DNA from: Pontederia crassipes
Lineage: Eukaryota; Streptophyta; Magnoliopsida; Commelinales; Pontederiaceae
Assembly: GCA_030549335.1 (NCBI GenBank)
Contig: JAUKPH010000026.1
Span: 868,001-932,000, forward strand
DNA: 64,000 nucleotides
Direction of reading: 5' to 3'
The notes below the pieces were generated by a model. The model had not been told where the DNA came from and did no database searches. It saw only the letters and a list, made by a program, of their open reading frames with translations. Of this stretch, positions 10,718 through 23,204 are shown piece after piece. A program made the position numbers and the translations under genes. Positions within the stretch are counted from its first letter, which is position 1, and every line of letters starts with the position of its first letter.

Positions 10718-11990
10718 CTATGCTGCATAGTAAGCTTGTAGCGACCCCACAAGATAATGAGTATCACGCTCCACCCGTCGAAGACGACAATCCATCTGGG
10801 TCACGCGATGATCAATGGCCGCCACCTGCTGTGTAATCATATGTGCCATGAGAGCCCGAGGGTGCGTGCTGGGAAGAGCCAATATGCTCAGAGGGCGCCG
10901 AAGCAAGAGGGAAGCTAGGATCAGCCTCCGGTGCGGCCTGAGTGTCCATCGGCGCTGGCTCGCCGTCGGTAGCATCATCTCGATCGTCAGAATCTAGCGT
11001 TGCCTGCTCACCAAACCGAAGACCTTTCCGGTGTAAAGTCCCAGAACCAATAACGTCAGTGGGACGAGGTCGAATGTACTCCTCGTCAGCAGGAATCTCG
11101 ACACCAAAGTGAAGTAAAATCTTCATGATCCAAGCACAAAATATAAGTGGTGCCGACCACGAGCAGCAGAGGAGATCTTCTGGAAGGTGTAGTCCATGTG
11201 ATAGAAGACATAGTGACCAAAATGAAGAAATGAGGCATCAAGGAAGCAGAGACAGTGAGGAAAGAAAAGATCAAAGTGAGTGACCTCAGTATAATGTCCG
11301 GCTCAAGGAGTAATAATGTGGCTAAGGAGATGATATGCCATCTTCATGAGGGGATGAAGATGTCGATAGGCAGTTTCGATGGTATATTGGACATCCTATC
11401 CAGCAAAGACCGTACGAATGCCATCCGCAATCGGAAGATAATCAGAAGGCCACCCATGAGTAACAAATGCATAGAGGCCTGGTAATGGGAATGCAATGCC
11501 AAAGATATGACAAATATGGTCGGGCTCAAGACGAATGGGTACACCAGGAACATATGAGATAATGGCCTCCCGAGTGATCGTCATGTTCGCATGAAATGAC
11601 GAACAAGACAAGGATACACACGCTCAGTAATGGAAAGCAATGGCAGCCAACCGATGGTTGCGAACATCTCTTGAACATCGGGAATGTTCAGGGCGTCCCA
11701 GTCAACAGTGTAGGCACGTCGGACGTCACGAGAGGCGTACAGGGCATCAAAACTAGCAGAGACGTCCCTAGTGACAAAAAGATGGGTATCAAAATCAGTG
11801 GGCTCGTGAGAAGATGTTTGATGAGTACATCCATGGGATCATCCTCGTCCACGGCCTCGTCCACGTCGGACGGACACGGGTTCTAGTTTAGGTTCTGGTG
11901 GGAAGACATTAATGGTACCACCGAAACCAGGAAAGCGATGACGACACTGAAAGATCAACTGAACATGTGAATGCCCGTTGTCGTCGGCCA
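10718..11990 (-). pseudogene. Extra ORF downstream of copia pol, putative plant-transposon-protein domain, broken
   Basis: Reading from an ATG at 11990 on the minus strand, the start is MADDNGHSHVQLIFQCRHRF and an Arg-Gly run ends at a TGA (about 11840). The same frame then continues through FVTRDVSASFDALYASRDVR and a GWLPL...VYPCLVRHF motif before a further stop or frameshift near 11581. Fragments in other frames continue it: a YVPGVPIRL segment (about 11540), HFGVEIPADEEY (about 11095) and a polar, possibly coiled-coil tail ending at 10718. The order 'FVTRD - GWLPL..YP.LV..F - HFGV.....EE' resembles the putative plant transposon protein domain (Transposase_32, PF20167) found as an accessory ORF in plant elements. 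That assignment is from memory of the family, not a search. The position between RNase H and the 3' LTR is the env-like slot of Sireviruses. At least three frame breaks make it dead. Function of the family is unknown. Confidence 0.55.
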
Positions 11991-12826
11991 TGGATTCAAC
12001 AATGGTGGCCTGAACTGATGTTCAGGACGAAAAGGAGGGCGAATAGCACAAGGGTACCGGAGGTGATGAAGATGAGAGACAGAGAAGAAGGGTGAGAGAG
12101 AGAGACGGAAACCAAGGCTGCTGAAAGAGGTCCGGAGGAGATGGACTAGAGAGGAAAAGGCAGTCGGTTAGAGGTTAGGTAGAGGTGGCTGGAGATTCAA
12201 TCGGAGGAGATGGCCGGTCGAGACGACTGGTGAAAGGAGAACGAGGACGGAGAGATGACCAATCAGAGAGAAGAATAGGGTGAGAGATGATGATCTGCAG
12301 GGATTGCCGGAAAGGAGACCGTCGGGTCAAGAAACAACTGACGGCGGCGGCGGTCGAGAGACAAAGGCGGAGGCGTTCGGCCGGCAGTGGACAATCGTCG
12401 GCTCCGGAGAGAGGGACGGCGACGGTGATGGCTGACGGTCGCTGGATGTGTGAGTGGTCGAAGGATTAGGTCGGCGGTCGAGGAAATAAGGGAGATGAAT
12501 CGACCAGTCGGGCGGTCAATTTGATATATGTTTGTGACTTTGACATATACCGGATAGTGTGGCCGAAGAATGTCGATGAGTCGGTCGATGAATAGTTCCA
12601 TACCGATCGACCGGTCCTTTCCAGTCAGTCGACCGGTCATTCTATTTTGACCAATTTCTCTGCCTTTATCAAAGTTTTCACTATTAAAATCACGTTCTAG
12701 AGATATATGTCATACAAATGTAAGTGTTGTGCAAACACTTTTAATGTTCAATCCATGTCAAAAGTGATTTTGCATAACCAAGTCACTTTTACTTAGAATT
12801 GATATGCAATCAAGAAGTAATCATTC
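11991..12826 (-). other. Sirevirus spacer between pol and the extra ORF
   Basis: Over 800 bp without a convincing gene. On the minus strand a 125-codon frame (12263-12640) is Pro/Ser/Arg-rich with no motif and may be untranslated leader of the extra ORF. Two GTCGACCGGT motifs lie at 12604-12640, matching those in the LTR. On the plus strand it is purine-rich with repeated GGAGA and GAGAGA runs. Confidence 0.5.
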
Positions 12827-14187
12827 CTAATTCCGTTCTTCACTCAAGGGTTTTGTAAATATGTCTGCAAGTTGAACTTCAGTGGACACATGTTCAATGG
12901 CAATGTCTTTAAGAGTCACATGTTCTCTAATGAAATGATATCGCAAATCAATGTGTTTAGTCCTAGAGTGTTGAATTGGATTTTTGGTCATTTCTATAGC
13001 ACTTGTGTTATCGCACTTCATGGGTACATTGGAAAAATTTACACCATAATCAAGCAATTGTTGTTTTACCCATAGTATTTGTGCACAACAACTACGGCGG
13101 CTATATATTCGGCCTCGGCGGTAGAGAGTGCGATGGAGTTTTGTTTCTTACTAGCCCACGAAATAAGTGAGCTACCAAGAAAACAACACATCCCACTAGT
13201 GCTTTTTCTATCAATTTTACACCCTGCAAAATCTGCATCGGTGTAGGCATGCAATTCAAATGGGGAATTTCTATCCTACCAAATGCCTAATTCACATGTA
13301 CGCTTTAAATAGCGCATTATTCTTTTGACCACAATTAAATGCGATTCTTTGGGGGCGGATTGAAATCTAGCACATAAACATACACTGAACATTATATCTG
13401 GCCTAGATGCTATTAAGCAGAGCAAACTACCAATCATACCTCTGTACCTTTTTTTATCAATAGACTTTTTCATCTTTATCTAAATTTGTAGTGGTGCTCA
13501 TAGGTGTTGTGCTTGGCGTGCATTCGTTCATCCAGAATCTTTTAAGCAACTCTCTTATATACTTCTCTTGATTGAGAAAAATACCTTCCTTGGATTGTTT
13601 CACTTGTAGACCTAGAAAGAAGGTAAGCTCTCCTACAAGACTCATCTCAAATTCATTTTGCATAAGAGTTTCAAACTCTTTGCATAGACATTCATTAGTA
13701 GCACCATAAAAAATGTCATCAACATAAATGTGAACTATTAAAGTATCATTTTTTAAAATGTTTTAGGAACAATGTGGTGTCCACTTTCCCTTTTTGAAAA
13801 CCATTTTCAATTAAAAATGAACTCAATCTTTCATACCAAGCTCGAGGGGCTTGTTTTAATCCATAAAGGGCTTTTGAAAGTTTAAAAATATGATGAGGAA
13901 AATCTGGATTTTCAAAACCTTGAGGTTGTTCAACATAAACTTCCTCATTTATAAAACCATTCAAGAAGGCCGATTTAACATCCATTTGAAAAAGTTTAAA
14001 ACCCTTATAGCATGCAAAAACCAAAAGCATTCGAATTGTCTCAAGTATAGCAACGGGAGCAAAAGTCTCATTAAAATCAACCCCTTCAATTTGTGAGTAA
14101 TCCTTGGCTACTAATCTAGCCTTGTTTCTCACAATGACACCATTTCCATATAACTTGTTTCGAAATACCCATTTCGAAAGTGATATA
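12827..14187 (-). pseudogene. Ty1/copia (SIRE lineage) reverse transcriptase-RNase H, truncated and frameshifted
   Basis: On the minus strand the RVT_2 core begins at a KWVFRNK motif (about 14165) and continues with RNKARLVAKDYSQIEGVDF, FNETFAPVA, MDVKSAFLNG and ALYGLKQAPRAWYERL. A frameshift near 13750 leads to the catalytic YVDD (13715-13726) and GELTFFLGLQVKQ. Further frame changes near 13465 and 13270 separate the linker (IGSLLCLIASRPDIMFSV) from the copia RNase H (YTDADFAGCKIDRKSTSG, then LSTAEAEYIAA, then KHIDLRYHFIREHV and a TKPL end at 12827). At least four frame breaks make it non-functional. Gag, protease, integrase and the 5' LTR are absent: sequence left of KWVFRNK in the protein is replaced at 14188-14195 by unrelated DNA. 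Motif wording fits the SIRE/Maximus group. Confidence 0.9.
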
Positions 14188-16664
14188 GGTCAATTGTAGT
14201 AACCCTAAATGTCATATCCACAGTGATTTAAAGTCCTAGACTACCTAAAAATAATTTAGACTAATGTAATTTAAAGTGGCAAAAACATAAATTCAAATGG
14301 AAGTGAAAATAGATTTTTCAGGAATGCAGAATGATAACTGTTTTGAGGTTTCTGAAAAGTTAACTAAACTGAATTGTAAATGCTAATCTAGAGGCCAAAA
14401 GGGTTTATCTATCAAAGAGGAAGGTCCTCCTAGGAATTGGGGTTCATCTAATTAAATTATGGATGGAATGGGACAAGTTATCAATTTTTAGTCAAATCTG
14501 ATTCAACCTTTAATATGACTATTTTCACAGCTCAATTAGACCAGAACTAAATAATATATTATCATATGATTATTAGCCAAGTTGAATTAGAGGATCCTCA
14601 CTGAAAACCAAGTTACTTGCTGATTTTTTTGGCAATTCAATAAAATCTGAAATGATAACTTCTCAAATGCACTTTGAAAATGAAGGGAATGCTTCAATCA
14701 ACTAAACAGGGATGAAATCAATCCAATATTAATGCAATTGCTCCTTGATTTATCTCTAAATTACAAGAGGATTTCAAATCAGCCTCTCAGCTGCAAATTC
14801 AAATGAAATCCACATTTTCATTAATGAATTGGATAGAAATCAGCACTTAATTCATATATGGGGATTCAGCACATGCAATTGCTCCTTGGTTCATCTCTGA
14901 ACAGCAAGGAAGCCTTAAAATTCACTTCTCAGTGATTAATAGATTCAGAGGTTTAACAATAGCAAGGCAGGTTCCTCAATTTTCAGGAAAACAGAAATCA
15001 GCAACTCATTAAAATCAGGAAAACCAATGGTAATTATAGAATTGAATCATGAAATGTCAAGTTTCTTAATTCATTTCTGAACAAGATTGGGACATATGAT
15101 AACCACTCAGTTGTTTAATTAAATCAGTTCCCAAATGACAATCAGATTCAATTAACTCAGAAAATCAGAATTCAGAAAGTTCAGAATTCAGGAAAACAGA
15201 AATCAAGTTTTCAATCAAAATGGAATCCAGAAACTTGGCATGAGTTCTTTGCTCATTTCTGAACAATGATTTGATCAAATGACAACTTCTCAGTTGTAAA
15301 TACAAATAGGATCAACCTATGACAAGAACAAATTCAGATCAATACAGATTTCAGAACTTAGAAGTTTAATTCAGAACTTGATTCAAATGAGGAAATCAGT
15401 TTTGTCCCTAATCCATCCACAACATATATTAGACTACTACCCTATCCTAAGAGGCATGGGATTTAGCTCCTCATGTTTACAAATATAGACACAAAGTAGA
15501 GTGAAGAACATATGCAAATCATATTGGCTTCAGGCTATCGATAGCAGTCTGCTCTCCTTCATTTCCTTCCAGCCTCAATCCAACTCCAATCTCTTCTTCC
15601 CTGCAATGGCCGACCTCCCGCCCATTCCAGGGTTCCTTCAGTTTATATATGGCCTTTTAAACACCCTTAGATCAGCATCAAAATGTTCCATAGCCTTGAT
15701 TTAAGCCACCTGTCCAGATGACCCTAAAATTCCAGCTGCTGCAGCTTTTTGGACAGCAAAATCAGTGGTCCCCCCGCCTTTTTTCACCTTATTACAACCT
15801 ATTTTCCCTACTACAAAAGATGGAACACTAAGCATCAAAGTCCTCAAATAGGAAATGAACAAATAAGGACAGGGAAAGCAACTAGGATCAGCTCAAATGT
15901 CAAGTAGGATTTAATGTTGTGCAGAGTTGCAAATCAAGGTTAAAAATGATAACTTATCAAATTCGGAATGATAACTTTGTGTATATCTTGGAAAATCTCG
16001 AATTATGGGTGGTTTAAAGCATTGAAGGCAACAAAGGGATTATGGTGGCAAGTGAGTGAAGTCAGAAATCAAATGTGAATAAGATTTCATAGGAATGATA
16101 ACTTGGGTGCCAAAAACGATAACTTAATGCCCTAAAAAATGATAACTGTCATAACTTTGGTTGTGGTTATTCAAATGTGATCAAAATTGAACAGCAATGA
16201 GTTAGGACAATAATATAATGATTTCTTAATGCCTTTGTGCAGATTTGATAGTTTTGCATATCGAAATGACAATTTTGCCCTTTAACGATAACTTGGCATT
16301 AGAAAATGATAACTTGTTCAAATGGATTGATAATTTTTCACAAGTTGAAATATGATCATCCAAATATGATTCATTCATGATAGTAATGGATTTAGGGCAA
16401 GAAAATCATTGAAAATCAACTCACTCAAAATAATGATAACTTGGCATATTGGAGTGATAACTTGTCCTAAAAATGATAACTTGAAATGTTTATGATTTTA
16501 GCAATTCAGAACCTCTATGCACATGAAATTAAGTATAAAATGAGGAAGATTAACTAGTTATCACAATCCATGCGTTCCAAACATAATTGGCCAAAAGTTG
16601 GGCAATTTAGGGGCTCAATATGGGTGAAATGCATCCAAAATGGGATAAAAAACTATAGTGATCA
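14188..16664. mobile_element. Unclassified AT-rich, repeat-bearing insertion
   Basis: About 2.5 kb between the truncated Sirevirus and satellite A. It starts with TGTAGTAACCCTAAATG (14195), which looks like an LTR start, but no matching CA end is seen at 16664, so it may be a truncated LTR. At 14740-15300 a degenerate repeat of about 140-190 bp is visible from recurring TTCATTTCTGAACA-like blocks (14748, 14888, 15070, 15255). A plus frame at 15501-15704 (67 codons) has no domain and is not called. A TTTATATATGG TATA-like string lies near 15650, of unproven significance. Confidence 0.45.
14329..16486 (+). repeat. Dispersed AATGATAACTT motif, about 13 copies
   Basis: The 10-11 base motif AATGATAACTT or AATGATAACTG, with one-base variants (AACGATAACTT, AGTGATAACTT), recurs at irregular intervals, densest at 15940-16486. 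It is not a regular tandem array. It shares AATGATAA with satellite A (AATGATAAAGCTC), which begins directly to the right. Confidence 0.7.
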
Positions 16665-19600
16665 GCTAGTTAATGATAAAGCTCTTGAGAATTAGATTCT
16701 TGGAGTAAGGTTCAAAGCTCAAAGTTATAGACACTTAATATAATGTTTGAGTATCCTAAGAGGTGGTGGATCATTGGAACTTTAAATCTATTTCAAATTG
16801 TAGTTGAACCATTACAATCAATGATAATGCTCTTGGGCCTTAGTTTCTTAGAGTAAGGTTCAAAGCTCTAAGTTATAGACACTAATTATAAACTTTGTGT
16901 ATCCTAAGAGGTGGTAGATCTTTAGAACTTGAACTCTATTTCCAACCGTAGTTGAACCGTTACAATCAATGATAAAGCTCTTCGAAATTAGATTCTTAGA
17001 GTAACGTTCAAAGCTCAAAGTTATACACACTTATTATAATGTTTGAGTATCCTAAGAGGTGGTAGATCTTTGGAACTTTAAATCTATTTCAAACTGTAGT
17101 TGAACCGTTACAATCAATGATAATGCTCTTGGGCATTAGTTTCTTAGAGTATGGTTCAAAGGTCTGAGTTATAGACACTAATTATAAACTTTGGGTATCC
17201 TAAGGGGAGGTAGATTTTCAGAACGTTAACTCTATTTCAAACCGTAATTGAACTGTTACAATCAATGATAAAGCTCTTGGGAATTAGATTCTTAGAGGAA
17301 CGTTCAAAGCTCAAAGTTATAGGCACTTATTATAATGTTTGAGAATCCTATGAGGTGGTAGATCTTTGGAACTTCAAATCTATTTCAAACTGTAATTGAA
17401 CCATAACATTTCAAATCTAGTAATAGACACTTATTATAACATTTCGGTATCCCAAGAGGTGGTAGATCTTTAGAACTTTAACTTTATTTCAAACCATAGT
17501 TGAATCGTTAAAATCAATGATAAAGATCTTGGGGATTTGATTCTTAGAGTAAGGTTCAAAGCTCTAAGTTATATACACTTATTATAACGTCTGGGTATCC
17601 TGAGAGGTGGTAGATCTTTAGAACTATAACTCCATTGTAGTTGAACCGTTGCAATCAATGATAAAGCTCTTGGGGATTAGAGTATTAGAGTATGGTTCAA
17701 AGCTCTAATTTATAGAAACTTATTCTAACGTTTGGGTATCCTAAAAGGTGGTAGATCTTTAGAAGTTTAACTCTATTCCAAACCGTAGTTGAACAGATAC
17801 AATCAATGATGAAGCTCTTGGGGATTAGATTCTTGTAGTAAGGTTCAAAGCTCTAACATATGGATTCTTTTTATAACCTTCGGGTATCCTAAGAGGAGAA
17901 AGATCTTTAGAAATTTAACTCTATTTCAAACCGTAGTTGAACTATTACATAAAATGGTAAAACTCTTCGGGATTAGGGTCTTAGAGTAAGGTACAAAGCA
18001 CAAAGTTATAAATACTTATATAACCTTTGGGTATCCTAAGAGTTGGTAGATCTTTAGAACTCTAACTCTATTTCAAACTAAAGTTGAACCGTTACGATCA
18101 ATGATAAAGCTCTTGGAGATTAGAGTCTTAGAGTAAGGTTCAAAGCTCTAAGTTATAGACACTTAATATAACATTTGGGTATCCTAAGAGGAGGTAGGTC
18201 TTTGGATCTTTAACTCTATTTCAAATCGTACTTGAACCGTTACAATAATTGATAAAGCTCTTGGTAATGAAAGTGTTAGAGTAAGGTTCAAAGCTCCTAG
18301 TTATAGACACTTATTATAACATTTGGGTATCCTAAGAGGAGGTACGTCTTTAGATCTTTAACTCTATTTCAAATAGTACTTGAACCGTTACAATCAATGA
18401 TAAAACTCTTGGAATTAAAGTGTTAGAGTAAGGTTCAAAGCTCCAAGTTATAGATACTTATTAAAACATTTAGGTATCCTAAGAGGTGGTAGATCGTTAG
18501 AACTTTAACTCTATTTCAAACTTAGTTAAACCATTACAATCAATGATAAAGCTCTTGGGGATTAGAGTCTTAGATTAGGATTCAAAGCTCCAAGTTATAG
18601 ATACTTTTCATGACCTTTGGTCATCCTAAGAGGTGCTACGTCCTTAGAACTTTAACTCTATTTCAAACTGTACATGAACCGTTACAATCAATGATAAAGT
18701 TCTTACGGATTAGATTCTTAGAGGAAGGTTCAATACGATTACTGTAACCTTTTGGTATTCTAAGAGGTGGTATATCTTTAGAACTTTAATTCTGTTTCAA
18801 ACCGTAGTTGAACCGTTAATATCAATGATATAGGTCTTAGGGATTAGACACTTAGAGTAAGTTTCAAAGCTCTAAGTTATAGATACTTATAATAACCTTT
18901 CGGTATCCTAAAGAGTGATCGATCTTTAGAATTTTAACTCTATTTCAAACCGTAGTTGAACCATTATAATCAATGATAAAGCTCTTAGGTATTGGAATCC
19001 TAGAATAAGGTTCAACACTCTAAGTTATAGATACTTATTGTAATCTTTGGGCATCCTAAGAGGTGGTAGATCTTTAGAACTTTAACTCTATTTCAAACTG
19101 TAGTTGAACCTTACAATCAATCACAAATCTCTCTGGCATTGGAGTCTTAGAGTAACGTTCAAATTTCTAAGTTATAGATACTTATTACAACCCTTGGGTA
19201 TGCAAAGAGGTGACAGATCTTTAGAACTTTAACTCTATTTGAAACCGTAGTTGAACCGTTACAATCAATGATAAAGCTCTTGGGGATGAGAGTATTAGAG
19301 TAAGGTTCAAACCTCCAAGTTATATATACTAATTATATCCTTTGGATAGCCTAAGAGGTGATAGATATTTAGAACTTGAACTCCATTTCAAACCATATTT
19401 GAACCGTTACAATTAATGATAAAGCTCTTGGGCATTGGAGTCTTAGAGTAACGTTCAAAGTTCTAAGTTATAAATACTTATTATAACCTTTCGGTAACCA
19501 AAGAGGTGGTTGATCTTTAGAACTTCAACTCTATTCCAAACCGTAGTTGAACCGTTACAACCGTTGATAAAGCTCTTGGGAACTACAGTCTTAGATTAAG

Positions 19601-22600
19601 CTTCTTGCTACAAGTTATAAGCACTTATTATAACCTTTGAATATCCTAAGAGGTGGTAGATCTTTAGAACTTCAACTCTATTTCAAACCGTAGTTGAACT
19701 GTTAGAATTAATGATAATGCTCTTGGGGATTAGAGTCTCAGAGTAAGGTTCGAAGCTCTAAGTTATAGACACTTATTATAACCTTTGGTATCCTATGAAG
19801 TGATAGGTCCTTGGAACTTTAGCTCTATTCAAACCGTAGTTGAATCGTTACAGTTAATGATAAAACTATTGGAGATTAGAGTCTTAGAGTAAAGTTAAAA
19901 GCTCTATGTTATAGACACTTATTATAGCCATTGGGTATCCTAAGAGGTGGTAGAACTTTAGAACTTTAACTCTATTTCAAATTATAGTTGAGTCGTTACA
20001 ATCAATAATAAAACCCTTGGGTATTGGAATCTTAGAGTAAGGTTCAAAGCTCTAAATTATAGATACTTATTATAACCTTTGGTTATCCTCAGAGGTGGTA
20101 GATCTTTGGAACTTTAAGTCTATTTCAAAACGTAGTTGAGCTGTTACAATCAATGATAAAGCCCTTGGATATTGGAATCTTAGAGTAAGGTTCAAAGCTC
20201 TAAGTTATAGATACTTATTATAACCATTTAGTATCCTAAGAGGTGATAGGTCCTTAGAACTTTAAATCTATTTCAAACCATAGTTGAACCGTTACAATCA
20301 ATGATAAAGCTCTTAGGAATTAGAGTCATAGAGTAAGGTATAGACACTTATTATAACCTTTGGGTATCCTATGAGCTGATAGGTTCTTAGAACTTTAACT
20401 TTATTTCAAATCGTAGCTGAACCGTTACAATCAATGATAAAGATCTTGGGGATGAGACTATTAGAGCAATGTGCAAAGCTCTAACATATAGATACTTATT
20501 ATAACCTTTCGGTATCCTAAGAGGTTATAGATCTTTAGAAATTTAACTCAATTCCAAATCGTAGTTGAACTTTTACCATCAATGATAAATCTCACGAGGA
20601 TTAGAGTATTAGAATAAGGTTTAAAGCACTAAGTTATAGATACTAATTATAACCTTTAGGTATCCTTAGAGGTGGTAGATCTTTAGAACTTTAACTCTAT
20701 TCCAAATCGTAGTTGAACCGTTACGATCAATAATAAAGCTCTTGAGGATTAGGCTCTTAGGCTAAGGTACAAACCTCTAAGTTATAGATACTTATAAAAC
20801 CTTTAGGTATCCTTAGTGGTGATAGATCTTTAGAACTTTAACTCTATTTCAAACAGTAGTTGAACCATTAGAATCAATGATAAAGCTCTTGGGGATTAGA
20901 CTCTTAGAGTAAAGTTTAAAGCTCTAAGTTATAAATACTAACTATAACCTTTGGGTATGCTAAGAGGTGATAGATCTTTAAAACTTCAACTCTATTTCAA
21001 ACCGTAATTGAACCATTACAATAAATGATAAAGCTCTTAGGGATTAGAATCTTAGAGTAAGGTTCAAACCTGTAAGTTATAGATATGTATCATAACCTTT
21101 GGGTATCCTAAGAGGTGGTAGATCTTTAGAACTTTAACGCTATTTCAAACCGTAGTTGAACCATTACAATCAATGATAAAGCTATTGGGGATTAGATTCT
21201 TAGAGTAAGGTTCAAAGCTCCAAGTTATAGACACTTATTATAACATTTGGGTATCCTAAGAGGTGGTAGATCTTTGGAATTTTAACTCTATTTCAAGCCG
21301 TGGTTGAGCCATTACAATCAATGATAAAGCCCTTCGGTATTGGAATCTTAGAGTAAGGTTTGAAGCTCTAAGTTATAGATTCTTATTAGAACCTTTGTGT
21401 ATCCTAAGAGGTGGTAGATCATTAGAACTTTAAATCTATTTCAAACCGTAGTTGAGTTACAATCAATGATAAGGCTCTTGAGGAATAGAGTCTTAGTGTA
21501 AGGTATAGAAACTTATTATAACCTTTCGGTATCCGAAGACGTGATAGGTCCTTAGAACTTTATCTCTATTTTAAACCGTAGTTGAACCGTAACAAACAAT
21601 GATAAAGCTGTTGGGGATGAGACTTATAATAGATACGTATTGTAACCTTTCGGTATCCTAAGGGGTTATATATCTTTAGAAATTTAACTCTATTCCAAAT
21701 CGTAGTTGAACTATTACAATCAAAGCACTAAGTTATAAACACTAATTATAACCTTTAGGTTTCCTAAGAGGTGGTAGATCTTTAGAACTTTAACCTTTAT
21801 CTATTTCAAACCGTAGTTGAACCATTACGATCAACAATAAAGCTCCTGAGGATTAGGCTCTTAGAGTAAGGTTCGAAGCTTTAAGTTAAAGATACTTATT
21901 ATAACCTTTGGGTATCCAAAGAAGTGATAGATCTTTAGAACTTTAACACTATTTCAAACAGTAGTTCAACCATTGGAATCAATGATAAAGCTCTTGGGGA
22001 TTAGACTCATAGTGTAAAGTTCAAAGCTCTATGTTATAGACCCTGATTATAACATTTGGGTATCCTAAGAGGTGGTAGATCTTTGGAACTTTAACTCTAT
22101 TTCAAATAGTAGTTGAACCGTTATAACCAATGATAATGCTCTTAGGTATTGGAATCTTAGAGTATGGTTCAAAGTTCTAAGTTATAGACACTTATTATAA
22201 CCTTTAGGTATCCTAAGAGGTTTTAGGTGCTTAGAACTTAAACTCTATTTTAAACCGTCATTGAATCATTATAGTTAATTATAATGCTGTTGGAGATTAG
22301 AATCTTAGAGTAAGGTTCAAAGTTCTAAGTTATCGACACTTATTATAACCTTTGGGTAACATAAGAGGTGGTAGATGTTTAGAATTTTAACTCTATTTCT
22401 AACCGTAGTTGAATCGTTACAGTTAATGATGAAGATCTTGGGTATTAGAGTCTTAGAGTAAGTTTGAACGCTCTAAGTTATAGAAACTTATTATAACCTT
22501 TGGGTATCTTAAGAGGTGTTGGATCTTTAGAACTTTAACTCTGTTTCAAATCGTAGTTGAACCGTTACTATCAATGATACAGCTCTAGGGGATTAGACTC

Positions 22601-23204
22601 TTAGAGTAAGGTTCAAAGCTCTAAGTTAAAGATACGTATAATAACCTTTGGGTATCCAAAGGGGTGATAGATCTTTAGAATTTGAACTCTATTTCAAACC
22701 GTAGTGGAACTGTTACAATCAATGATAAAGCTCTTAGGTATTGTAATCTTAGAGTATGGTTCAAAGCTCTAAGTTATAGATACTTACTGTAACCTTTGGT
22801 TATCCTAAGAGGTGGTAGATCTTTAGAACTTTAACTCTATTTCTAATCGTAGTTGAACTGTTATAATCAATGACAAAGCTCTTGGGCATTGGAGTGTTAG
22901 AGTAACATTCAAAGCTCTAAGTTATGGATACTTATTACAACCCTTGGGTATGCAAAAAGGTGATAGATCTTTAGAACATTAACTCTATTTCAAATCGTAG
23001 TTGAACCGTTACGATCAATGATAAAGCTCTTGGGGGATTAGAGTCTTAGAGTATGGTTCAAATATGTAAGTTATAGATACCTATTGTAACCTCTGGGCAT
23101 CCTAAGAGGTGGTAGATCTTTAGAACTTTAACTCTATTTCAATTCATCATTGAATCATTACAATCAATGACAAAGCTCTTGGGCCTTGGAGTCTTAAAGT
23201 AAGG
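16665..23204 (-). repeat. Satellite A block, about 44 monomers, minus
   Basis: Continuous 148-bp array in reverse orientation (AGATC at 16916 and 17064 are exactly 148 apart). Monomers differ by many scattered substitutions and occasional losses of 20-60 bp (for example near 17400, 20335, 21490 and 21625), so this is an older, unhomogenised part. No coding sequence. Confidence 0.95.

Noticed and set aside
12263-12640. 125-codon minus frame upstream of the extra ORF
   Set aside because: Pro/Ser/Arg-rich, no recognisable domain, contains LTR-like GTCGACC motifs; more likely spacer.
15501-15704. 67-codon plus frame in the unclassified block
   Set aside because: Short, hydrophobic by composition, no family match and no supporting context.
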